A DNA stretch of 64,000 nt from Brachypterus glaber (taxonomy: Eukaryota; Arthropoda; Insecta; Coleoptera; Kateretidae), in contig OY294046.1 of assembly GCA_958510825.1 (NCBI GenBank), positions 50,387,794 to 50,451,793 on the forward strand, read 5' to 3'. The translations under genes and the position numbers were made by a program. Under the pieces are notes generated by a model, which was not told where the DNA came from, did no database searches, and saw only the letters and a list, made by a program, of their open reading frames with translations. Shown here in pieces: positions 22,968-36,100 of the stretch; position 1 is the stretch's first letter; the number at the start of each line of letters is the position of its first letter.

Positions 22968-23950
22968 TAAAATTTAAATATTACATATAGCTTCTATAAA
23001 TAGGTAAAATATTGTTCTATTTCCAGCAATGCCCAACCCAACTTATTTTGATCAAAAATTGCACTTTGTCTGCATTTTTCTAAATTGCAAGTAATACTAC
23101 TCTTATAAATTGTTTTATATAATTTACTATCTTTATATTATGATTATATAATCTGGATTTGCTAAAATTAGATTAAAATAAACATATTTTTGACTAATAT
23201 ATTTGATTGTAAACAAATATTCATTTTTGTCGAAATTTTTGTCTAATTATTGATAAACAATATTTTCTATTTGTCTTGTATAATTCTATGATTAATAAAT
23301 AATTTAAATAATTACGTGCCTAATATTTACGCAAAAAGTTTTCTTTGTCAAAAGTAAAAGTTTAGGGTACTAAACCCTAAGTTAAATATAAACTATTTTT
23401 TACTTTGAAAAAAGTACAGTTTTGCTTCTTAACAAATTGCCATGTTTTTACCCTATGGAAAAAAAATATATTCAAACCATGTTTTCATACCGCTAACTAT
23501 AGTTATAAATCCTGTATCAATTTCTCTTTATTTAAAACTTAATAGAAAAAAAAAGACTGTTCTCTAGCTTTATAACCACAGTAGTTGGCAGTATATGTAA
23601 ATGTGGTTTATATTACAATTTATTCTAAACAACACAAATAAATATTTATACTTCAAAAATAATACATATTTAAAATAAGCTTTTTTTGTGTATATTTACA
23701 TGAGTTTGTTAGATCAATGTAAAGTTAAATTCTTTAACCTGAATAGCTTAAAAAAATGTATCATCATAAAGATTATAAAAAAGCCCGTTCATTACATATT
23801 ACATGTGCGATTAGGTAGATTAAATTAAGTTAGTTAATATTTTCTGCGTAGATTACTTATTTATAAATTTCTAACCATTTAATACAGTCATTTTAGGGAT
23901 ATTTTTAACCACATTAGGTTCAAACAGACCTAGAAAAAAAAATTCAAACA

Positions 23951-24142
23951 ATGAATGATGAAGATTTTGACTTCTTTCGATCCCTTAAGAAAAAACCTGC
24001 AAGCACATCATCTGCAGCAGATTTATTGAAAGGTTTCAACGATAGAAAATATGGATATTTTAAACCAAACATTAAAGCTAAAGAGCATATTGAGCTTTAC
24101 GCTGAAGAAGAACTGGTCCGAAAACAAACCTATAATGAAATG
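23951..24142 (+). CDS. AMBRA1: AMBRA1 exon 1 (N-terminal 64 residues)
   Basis: It codes [15 protein letters not shown], a Ser/Ala stretch, then a charged helical segment ([18 protein letters not shown]). The donor ATG|GTAAGG is phase 0, as required by exon 2. The assignment rests on phase, position and lack of another gene; the N-terminus of this family is poorly conserved. ATG context is AACAATGA. Confidence 0.7.
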
Positions 24143-27100
24143 GTAAGGCTTTCCGTAATAAAAAAATCGCATGTATTTGTATTGGAAAAATTTGCAAATC
24201 CTATGACCCTTATACCAATGCTATTACTTATTTCTCCTTATAGTGGTATTGATTAGATAGCCTTTCCTATAAAAAATTTCAGATTCAAACAGACTGAAAA
24301 AAAAATCTGTTTGAATTTGTTTGAATCCGTTTGAATCCGTTTCGGTTTCGAATCAGTTTGCAAAAAAAACTGATTCAAACAGGTTCAAACAGTTAGATAT
24401 GTGAAATTGGAAGGACTTAGCATATGTTGAGACCTTTATGCTATATGTAGGTATAGCATAAAAAGTTGCTGATTCCGTTGTCTAAAGAAGCCCGCGGGTC
24501 GCGACAAAGCATCTTATCCATTGAAAATCGTATAATGTGTATACAGTTTAGTTTAGTTTAGTTTAGTTTATTATTTATATGTTCAAAATGCCCATAGGGC
24601 GTAGAAACATGTCAATTATAACATTTTAACAATACTTTTTTTTTTTTTTTACCTAATATTATCACAGAGTTTATATTTTTTAATAACCTAAGTACCTAAC
24701 TAAGAGCTAATTAATATCTATAAGAGCATATTATTTACTTGATCGTCTTCAAAAAATTCAGTTAATGTATAATAGGCCTTGCTGAGGAGATATTGTTTTA
24801 AAATCTTTTTCAATCTGTTTTTTGGGAGATCTCTTGCTGCAAGTGGAATCTTGTTAAATACTCTGATAACACTGTACTGAGCATTTTTTTGTAGATAAGT
24901 GTAATTGCACCTTTCATTAATAAGATTTCCTCTTCGAATCGAATTCTTGAATTTACGTAAGCGTGATAAGCAATTATGACAGTTTGCGTATTTATGCTTT
25001 CTGATAAAACCTTTAGTGCATAGCAATATTTTGAGATACCCCCGGCCACCAAGTCTACGTGCGATTTCCAGTCCAGTCTCCTATCTATTGATAACCCAAG
25101 AAATTTAACTTGATCTACCGTTTCTAAGTTGACATCTTTATAAGGTAAATTAGGTCATTACGCCCCCTATTACTGAATGAAATTATTTGAGTTTTTTCTA
25201 TGTTTAGTAAAAGATCATTATCTGAAAAATATTTTTCCAAGAGGCTTAAAGCTTCAGAAGTTTTTAGAACTAAAATATTTTCATCTTCTTCACTAAAAAT
25301 GACAGTTATGTCATCGGCGTATAGAATGACATAATCGTCAACTATCAATGCTATCTCATTTGTGTAAAGAATATAGAGGAGTGGACCGAGAATAGACCCT
25401 TGTGGGACGCCCTTCTCTATAGTGACCAAACTGGATCTCAAAACATTGCCATTTTCATCCGTCTCAATGACACACTGTTTGCGATTACTTAGATACGATT
25501 TTATAAGAAGCAGTGCTTGTCCACGTATCCCATATTTTTCCTACTTCCTGCATAAGATATCGAAATTTACACTGTCGAATGCTTTAGACAGGTCTATGCA
25601 CATCGCCAGTGTAAGTTTTCCATTATTTCTTGATTGGACTATTTTTATTAAGGCCTGATAAACTGCACGAATTGTGGATCTACCTTTCCTGAATACGTTT
25701 TGATACTCTGAGAGAATCATGTTGGTTTTAAAAAAGTCAATCAATCTGTTATATAAAATTTTTTCGAAAACTTTGCTAATATTATTCAACAGAGAGATCG
25801 GCCTGTAATTTTTTTCATCATCTTTTTCTCCTTTTTTATGTACTGCCTTAATTTGAGCAATTTTCAGCCTTTCAGGAAAAACACCCGTACTGAAAGTCAA
25901 GTTTATTATATGGGATAGTGGATCAGCAATCTGTTCAGCTACTTCCTTCAGCAAGCTCATGGGTACCTGGTCTTCACCAACTGATTTTACATTTTTTAAT
26001 TTTTTGATGCATTCAACAACTTCATGCCAATTTGTAGGACCTAGGAAAATTGATGCTTCACATCTGGGAATGTTTTCTAAATTTACTGTGCTGTTTGCAT
26101 TAATATTTGGACATGCTTTTTGGAAATATTCATTAAGTTTGTTTAATGTATCAATAGGATTATTATGTTTTTTTGAAAAGTTCTGTTGTTTTCTTTTTAC
26201 TTTGATTTGTAACTTTTTTCACCAAAGACCAGGTAGCCTGTGTTTTGTAAATTTCCTTTCAGTAATTTACTTTACATACATCATCTAGATTAGCTTATAT
26301 CGTATTTTTTTTGCAAACGTCAGTGAGAAGCAATTCAAAATTTTAATACGCATTTTCGAATTAAAACGGATTAAAAATATTTTATTTTTAATCCGAATCA
26401 ATTTGCAAATGCTAATTGAAAATGATATTTTATTTCGCAAAAACGGATTCAAACAGGTTCAAACGAATTAAATCAGATACGCATTTGCAAATAGTTCCTA
26501 ATTGAAAATGATATTCTGCATATGCGAATAGAAATTAATTAAAACATGAAACGCCTTTGCAAATAGTATTTAATTAAAAATAATATTCCGCATATGAAAA
26601 TTGAAACGAATTAAATCGTATACGCATTTGCAAATAGTATCTAATTGAAAATAATATTCCGCATATGCGAATAGAAACGAATTCAAATATGTGACGCATT
26701 TGCAAATAGAAACGAATTAAATCATGATATTCCGCATATCCAAACTAAAACGAATTAAATTTAAATAGCAAATGCAAATTATAACAGGTTTACTAATTGA
26801 AACGGATTAATATTGATAATTTGCTGCAAATAGAAATAATTCAAACTAATTCAAACGGGTTAAAAGTATTTTATTTTTTATCCGTTTGAATCTGAAATTT
26901 TTTATAGGTTTAATATTGCATTTTTATAATTATTTTTCCATAGAAAAGGCCTGAAATGTCCCAGACCATACTTAAAATATGTAATGCAAAATTTTGCAAT
27001 CCCCCTTCGCACATGTAACGCTAAAACGTACCCCCTCTATAAATACCTACCTAACGCTAGCAAGACCCCCCCAAAATGTTGATTGAAAAAACAAATCGCT

Positions 27101-30100
27101 TTTATATCTTTAAAAATATTATTGTTATGTAACGCTACATCACTCCCCCTTCCTTCCTCATAACAATAAGCACTGTGCAGATTTCTGAAGAAAAATAGTC
27201 AATTCAGGAGAATTTTTGGCCATGATAACTCGAGAACGCTTTGAGCTAGACTTCAAATTTGGAACATAATTTCGTTATCCAACGTTTTTGGCCAGGATTG
27301 ATTTTTGGTAAATTTGCGTTGATGCAAAGGTGGTAACAACTATTTTTGGAAAAAATAAATATTTTTTAATTTTTTCAAAATTTGTGTTTCTTAAAAAAAT
27401 GTTGCAGCGGTGCGACATGCCGGGTCATCCCAGATCCACATTCCTCATGGTATTCAGCCCAGATGGGTCCAAAGTCGCTTCAACCCATGGAAATCATAAC
27501 ATCTACGTCACTGACATTCGCAGCGGCAAACACATCAAAACGTTAGTGGGTCACCCGAGAACGCCTTGGTGTATCGCCTTTCACCCGTCCTCCAATCAGA
27601 TTGTGGCATCTGGGTGTCTTGGTGGACATGTGCGCATTTGGGACCTGAGTGTAAGACAAAAATTAAAATACCTAGTAAAACATTATTTTCAAGGTAATTA
27701 TTGGAAATATTTGAGCCAAAGGAGAATTGGAATTGGAGCGTTTTTTTTTTCGAAATATAGGTTCTTTCAAAAAATTAAATTGTGAAAATATTTTTATTTT
27801 TTTAACCTTTGTTTTTGTTTGATCAAATGAATTTTTTAATTTAATGTTTTCTTAAGATTTTTATTTTATTTTCTTTTATTTTTATTATTCCTTTTTTTTA
27901 GTTTGCGCTTCTATAAGCCTTTTATTTTTTACGGTTTTTATGGATTTTTTTCGAAAACATTAAGGTTTTCTTTCCCATTGAACTTTTTATATACAGTGCG
28001 GTCCAAAAGTCACCCCGCCCCTCTTATCTTTGTAACGAGTTGAGATATCGACTTGATATTTGGATAAATAAGACAACTTAATCTTTATTTTTGTATATGC
28101 ATATGCGATTTTTTTTAACGGATAGGGGGGTTGTGTGATACATCATTTTAAAGCTTATAAAATTATCTATTAAACTATTTATTTTTATTTTTTTTTAAAC
28201 ATTTTTTTAAGGTTTTGATTTTTCAATTTTTTTCTTTAAAAATACACGGTACATAAGATGTTTTGTTCTTAACCGTTATAAATAGAGATCGGATTTTACC
28301 GAGTCGTGACGTCAAAATCCATAGCCGGGTACAACAAAATAATAATTTTATAAAAATGTTTTATAAGCTATCAAACTACTACATTTACAAAGAAAAGTAT
28401 ATAAATATTATGAAAATCCCCTAACGTTTTTAAGTAAAAGAAAATAAAAAAAAATACATAACAGATCCGAAAATTATGATTTAGTTGGAAATTTAAATAA
28501 TCCAAATTTTATTTAATAGTATTGTAACTGGGCTGGGCTGTGGCTGGCTATTACTTTTAACATGTTAAAAAAAATCTGCCTGGCAAATCCTTTTCTATTC
28601 GCAATAACAGCTCCAAGACGTTTATAACTTGTGAAAAATGTTTTTAAAAATTTCTTCGAAATTATTATTTTTACTCAAATCTTTTGTTTTTCATATTATA
28701 AATAAAATATAAATAAAATACAAAATTACACAACTAAAACTTATAGTGTTTGTAGAAAAAACAAACTACCGACGATATCTTTTTGTATTTTATTCAATTT
28801 GTGAAGAGGTGACTGGTAGATGAAATCTATTTGAACTCGTTATAAACATGTACTCTGCAGAGATCTAAAAGCTCTAAACTTGTTTCCGTATGCGTGCGAC
28901 GAAATAAGGGAGATGTAAGATCAAGCGTGTTCCATGTACGTTATTTTATTGGTTAGAATCACGCGCATGCGGAAACAAGGTTTTTATTGCAAGTAAATTT
29001 TCGTTTGACTTAGCAATGCCAATTAATTTCTTTTTTGCTCTAACTTTTTCGTTTTTAATATACGTATTGGGCCTAATCTAATATTCATTTGTTACCGTTC
29101 ATTTCATTAGTTAAGTCCCTTGTAAGTCCCTTGTAATATAGTAAGTAAAAAAATACGAAATTAATTTTAATCACAAGTTATAAACGTCACGTGACCTTTT
29201 ATTGCGAATAAAAAACGATTGGCCAAGTAGATTTTTTTAACTTTGTAAAAGTAATACCCAGCCACCATCCAACAATACAACAAAATTAAATTTTGATTAT
29301 TAAAGAACCCAACTAAATCGTAATTTTCAGAATTGTTATTTTTTTAATTTTCTTTTACTTAAATAAAACTTTACGGGATTTTCATAATATTTATATAATT
29401 TTCTTTGGTAATGTAGTAGTTTGGAAATATTAAACATTTTTATAAAATTAATATTGTACCCGACTATGCATTTTGACGTCACGACTCGCTAAAATCCGAT
29501 GTCTACTTATAAACTTATTGCGCACAAAAAATGTAATATAGGGTAATTTGGGATTCTGCTGGAGTTTTTGGAAAGAAAAATTGTTCCACCTGGCCAGCTA
29601 GAGCTTTTTTTAATAAAATTGAATTTAGTAAAGTTTCTGTTAGCACATTATATTATACTTATCCTTTGGCTCAGGTAATTACTTTCATTATCAGAACAGG
29701 GCAGCAATTCACATTTCACGTGTAATGTGATCTGATCACTAGTTAAGCTAATCTAGATTTACTCATGTTTATAGTTTGGACCAATCGAGCCATCGAAAAA
29801 AAAAACTGCTCTAAATTTGACATTCATAGACCCTGATTCAGGGTAGCTATTCACATTCTATCTAATGTGATGTTATCACGTCACGGCACCTGATCGCCAG
29901 TGAACGTGATTAGTCCCGTTCACCGGTGATAGTTTCATCACGTCAGCGCATTTTAAGGAAAGGTGCCAGAAACTAAATAACTTGTAAATTATTTAGTATA
30001 AAAAAGTTTGCTTTTGTGAAAAATTTGATAATACAATAATTATTACCGTATTGCAATAGTTATTAACTTAACTCATTCTAAATTTGAAGTGATTATCTTT

Positions 30101-33100
30101 ATTTGTTAAATACTTGGACTTTTTAATATTTGACCATTTAAGTGCATTTATAGCGTTTTATTTCCAACATAAATTTTAGATTTTTTTTCTGAAGGTGGCA
30201 AAAGGTGGTAATTTTTTTCTATATAGTTTATTACTACTATAAGTGAAGATAAAAATGCATAAGATATTGAGTCTCGCAAATACTGGCATTTTTTTAAATA
30301 TTAGATTTTACAATATTATTTCAATTTTTAAGTTTCAATGACCTTTTTGTATACTTAAAACCACCTCATCTTTAATTTATTTTAATATAAGAAATTGCTA
30401 GAGGTAGTATAAGATATTTCCTACATCTGGACAATAAAATTCAATTCACGGAACTCTTAAATGAACATTTTAACTAAAATGGATATAAACTGTATTTTTT
30501 ACTTTCATATAAGCTTCGCTATATTAAGTGTTTTAAGTTTAGTGCTTTTCTTAAAATCGATGACCTTGGACTACTTTATAACCTTAATTTCGACTAATTA
30601 TGAAAAAATTTTAAAACCTGATACGCCATATTGGCTTTGCCATTTTAATTTTTGGTATTTTGATCATTGGTCTACATTAATATCCCTAAAAAGAGCCTCT
30701 GTACCAAATTTGAGCAAAAAAAAAATTAACCACCCTAGTAGCGCAGATTTTTTTTCAGATTTTTTACTGTCGTATTCGAAATCAGCGTTATCAAAAGTAC
30801 TCGTATGCAAAAATTTAGATATTTTTTTTTCTCAGCCCACTGTGCATTTTTATTTGCTATAATTGTTTAACAAATAAAGATACTCACTTTAAATTTGAAA
30901 TTAGACTATATTTATATTAGTTTATTGTTTGCAAAAGCAATTTTATTATATTAAACAATTTACAAGTTATGTAGTTTTTGACACTTTTTCTCAAAAACGC
31001 CCTGCGATGTGAATTGTGGTGATCAGATCACTTATAAAGTGTGAATTACTTCCAGATCGCTTGCGATAAAATGTTCACAATGAACCACGTTTTTTTAGGG
31101 TGGCAGTGAAGTTTGGACAGCAGGCACTCAGTCTGTAATAGCTTCAATTGCGTTTCATCCGAATGATAGGGTTTTGGCAATTGCGACCTATAATGAAGTC
31201 TATTTTTGGGATTGGAGCAAACCTGAACCCTTTGTCCATTGTGCTACAAGTAATCCACGAGAAAAGGTAATCCTTTCATTGCATTTTTTATGTAACAATA
31301 TAATTTCTTTATTACATATTTTTTCTTAAAATTAACCGGACCGACCCGTTGCGACACTGTGAGTCTAGATTGGGCTAAAAGTTGTAAATTTTAGGTCCGG
31401 TACGTAGCGTTTGACAAACTAGGCCACAAACTTATTACCGGGATTGCCAACAGCCCTCAAACCAGATGGGAGAGAGTCAGGGCTCCGGTGCCGGTGCCCA
31501 GACAAGCAGAAAGATGCGCCAGTCCATATAGAAGAAGAATAACCCCGCGATTGGTCAACTTGCACACATCTGTATGTATATGTATATGTATAATGGGTGT
31601 TTTACGGTAGACAGACGATTTGTGATTTATTAACAAAGATATCAAAATGAAACTTTTACCAGTTACTATAGAATTAATTATCTACAGTTGACTCCAAACA
31701 AAAGTTCTCTACTTTTTTTTTGTTTTTGAGCTAGAGCTCCACACAGGCATATTTTTAGCATAACATTTTTAAATTAAATTATTTAAAAACACTACAAATT
31801 TTTTTATCATACAATACTTTTTTCTACTAAAAAGATTAACCTTGTTGTAAGTTTTTTGTTTAGAAAAAAAGTTAAGATCTAGGTCTTAAGTTAGCAAGGC
31901 TAACTTAAGACCTAGATCTAGTGTCCCTACTCCCACCTACATAAAAGAGTAAGATACCTTGAAAATTGTTTAGATGACATTAAATGCCAAATCTGATTAG
32001 GGTCACTCTTTCTTGCAGCGTCTTTTAATCTTATATTTAAATGAAATCAAAACTTCAAAAAGTTGTTTTACAGATTTCTATGGATTCTGCGTCTATCCGG
32101 TATCAAAAGTATCATTGACCAAACGGCCCAAATCAAGTATTTAGAAATGCAACATATTCTATCATTCCGAAGTTTAAAATAGCAGTGATTAATAAATTTA
32201 TTTAAAAAAAAACTTTCCATCGTAGTTTTCTAGTTAGAAAACTGCGATGGAAAGTTCACGTTAGACTAAACTGGCCTAATTTGATTTTAACTTGTTATTA
32301 AATACCAGTATATATACCCATTTTCACTCAAGAATTCCCACTTTAACATTTTAAACATTTGATGTCTCTCGCATAGTTTATATTTTTTTTAAGCTTTAGG
32401 TTAGAGTAAAATTGGAAAAAAAAGTTTTTGTTATAAGTACGAGGTAACGTCCCTCCGGACGTTTTATCATTTATTTGTCATGTGACTTGAGATTTTAATT
32501 TAGTCTTAAAATTTAAAACTGTCTAAATCTAGTATATCAAAGTCACCGGCCGTATATTTAGTTTCAGTAAAACTTTTGAACCGGAGCCCCGCGGAGCTTC
32601 AACTTTAATAAAAATATATTTTTTTCATCAAAATCTCATATTAAGTCTTTCATTAGATGATTTTTAAAACTTGGGTCTTGAGCAAGTAAATTTAGATATG
32701 TTACTAAGGCAGTTACATCTAAAATGTTATTTTCTGTCTTTTTTGACAAATTTTAAACTTTAGGCTTAAATTTTAAGTGGTATATTTATTGAGAGTCTTA
32801 TTTTAAGTTTTTAGTAAAGAAAGAATATTTTATTCGGTGTTGTTGCCCTGCAGAGTTCTATTTTAATCGCTTTTTTCTTGTACTTAATGTGATTATGACA
32901 CACGCGTTATATACTTTTTTTTTAAAGTCACGTGATTTTATCACAACGTAAGTGATAAAACTTTTTCAGAGATAACGTATAGAATTTTTATTAAAATAAA
33001 AACATCGTTTTCAGTTTTACTCTAACCTTAACCTTAAAAAAATTTAAACTATGCGGGAGGCATTAAATTTTTAAAATGTTAAAATGTGAATACTTGGATT

Positions 33101-36100
33101 GGGTGGATTTATTGGTGTATACTCACAAGCTTAAATCAAAATAAGACAGTTTAGTTTAAAAACTTTTAAATTGCAACAATTTTTTTATTTAAATCTCGAC
33201 AAAATAGTGAATTGGTTATTGGGACCAATGCAAGTTCTTCTTTTTTATGTTAGTACCTAGTTGCCTTACTATTGCAGTAGAAAAAGAACTAAATTATCTC
33301 TATCGTAGTATTTTAGAGCAAAAATAAGAAATAAATAACTATTTCCATGAAATCCTCAATATCTTTACAACGAAATGAGATAGAAACAAAATTCAAAAAA
33401 TATATTGTTTAAACTGAACGTGGTAATTACACTAAAGAAGAAAAACTTTCAAAAAAATCTCTAAAACATGTTAGGTGCACATTTAAAGTTAAAGCAAAAA
33501 ACATAGTCACATTTATTATGTAGCACCCTGTAGACTGTTGAGTTTTTGGAAACTCTAAGCAGAGTTGTACCTTTCTTGTAAAAAAATAATTATTTAAATC
33601 GCTTTATTAAATTTGGAGATATATGACTTTGAATTTGATCAAAAGTTTTAGGTGTTCCACTTCAAATTTTGATTAGTTTATTTTATTTTTATCTTGAATT
33701 TCGTGTCATGTTTCGATAAAACACTACAAAAAACAGTATTCAATTTCCACTTCAGTTTTCACCAGGTTTCGTAACATAACATTCACATTGTGCTGAATTC
33801 AACTTTATTTTTTAGACTATTTTAATCAAACAAACTTTTCCATATTTTCTTATAATTTAAAAATGGGAAACCAATTAACTTTTATTATAAGTTTTATAAA
33901 AATCTTGCTTTTTAATTGTATAATGTTACATAATCTATGTATGATACATTTTAATATTACATTTGACATTTAGGGTCATCATGAATGACGTACATACTTT
34001 TCATATGAATTTCAAATCGTCCTACTTTTTACGACAGCGCACGGTACCCTTGAATGATCAATAGGTTGAACTAACGTGGCAAAAAAATCTGACCATGGAA
34101 CATGGTAGTAGAAGGTTCACTTGTTATAGAATCACCGACAGCCAAATCCCAAAAACTTGTTTTTGGAAAATAATGTTAAATAACCATCTGCAGAGTTCAT
34201 GGTCAATACAAACTTAAAGTGTACATTATGTTGCATGATTTTGGTAATAATTCTCGTGCTGATTCCGAATATATTTTAAGTTACTCTCTATCTTTTTCGG
34301 TTTTTGAGAGAAAAGCGTATAAAAATCACAAAAATTATTTTTTCGCATGTTTTAATGTAGCCTAGACATTTTGCTATAAGACAATAAAATAACTTTCTTA
34401 GCCTAAATTATTGTCCGATTCTCGTTCTGTATTATTATAAAGGAACATCTCGTCTAACATTTTTGTGAAAATTTTTAAAATTTTATTATAAACGTGCTTA
34501 AATTAAAAAATTAATTATTTTGTTACATAGTGTTCATAATATATCTTTCACTTTGAAAAGTAATTGTCAGATGTGTACATAGACGTTCCTAAAGTTATTT
34601 TCTATATTTTGCCCAGACAAAAACATTTATTATTATAGACTTCACAGTGTGAAGTATTGAACGATGGTTTTTAAATTAAATTAAAAACTCATCAACAATT
34701 TACCTCAGATCAAAAGTTTTTTACAATATACACGTTTTTTTTTATCAAATTCTGAACTACCTTCTTTCATGTTCTGTATAAAAAATAAGTAAAAATTAAA
34801 GGAATTAGATTTATATGCTTATGAATTTAAAAACGGCTGCTTGTTTTTTTTTCTAATACATGATAATTAAAGCTTAAGCATATAGCATATTATGTCTAAA
34901 CAAAATAAAATAAATAAATAAATTAATTTTTTAGTTATCCTAAAATGGACTTCTTTACATTTTTTAAATGAAATTTTCACTCCGCAGGCAGCACAAACTT
35001 TTTTTCTATTATTTTGTGGTCGCTCATTATCTAAGATAAATTTAAAAGTTATCAGTATAGAAGCAATTATTTATTTTATATAACCGTAATATAAATTCTT
35101 TTTGGCAAAATATCACTCTTAAATCCAATATATAATTATTAAGTTCAAAATACTTACATATATGTAAATAATACTAAAGGTAAAAAATAAAAGCCTTTAT
35201 CAAAATTCAACATTTATTGTTATAACATTATTTCTGACAAATAAGTCAATTTATAACAAGCTAGTAATAGGTAGGTTAATAGTATTATTAACATTCTCAA
35301 GTATTCGGTAACAATTATTAACGCGCCTCTGTGTTGGACAAATCCATCAAATCTGAAACATCTGTAATGACACTGATTAACAAAAAAAAGTATTTTAATA
35401 AAAACGCGATTTCAAGGGTGTTTAAATGTGTATTTAGATTTACCAAAAGAAAAAAAAATCCAAGATATTCCTTTGGAACTATACAGAACGAGAATCGGAC
35501 TACAATTTAAGCCAAGAAAGTTATTTTATCGTCTTATAACAAAATGTCTAGGCTACATTAAAACATGCGAAAAAATATTTTTTGTGATTTTTATAAGCTT
35601 TTTTCTCAAAAATGGAAAAAGATAGAGAGTAACTTAAAACATATTCGGAATCAGCACGAGAAATACTACCAAAATCAAGCAACATAATGTACACTTTAAG
35701 TTTGTATTGACCATGAACTCTGCAGACGGTTATTTAACATTATTTTCCAAAAACAAGTTTTTGGGATTTGGCTGTCGATGGTTCTATAACAAGTGAACTT
35801 TCTACTACCATGTTCCATGGTCAGATTTTTTTGCCACGTTAGTTCAACCCATTGATCATTCAAGAGTACCGTGAGCGGGGTCATTCCAAAATACAAATCC
35901 CATTTTTTAAGGTTTTTCTAAATTAAAAATTTACTTGATAAATAATGTTTTTAGTAAAAAAACTATTATCTGGTAAAGAAAAATTATAATTCTTTTAAAC
36001 TTTGGCATTTAAAAATGTTGTGTGCAAAAAAATTCTTGTGTGGATCTCTAGCTCAAAAACAAAAAAAGAGCAGAGAACTTTTGTTTGGAGTCAATTGTAG

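Noticed and set aside
24541..24570. TTTAG repeats as possible telomeric DNA
   Set aside because: Insect telomeres usually use TTAGG; this short TTTAG run is exactly at the 3' end of the minus-strand LINE and is its TAAAC-type tail.
30461..30862. 133-codon open frame in AMBRA1 intron 2
   Set aside because: It is rich in Phe, Leu, Ile, Ser and Lys as expected from random AT-rich sequence, lies inside a transposon with inverted repeats, and has no family resemblance.
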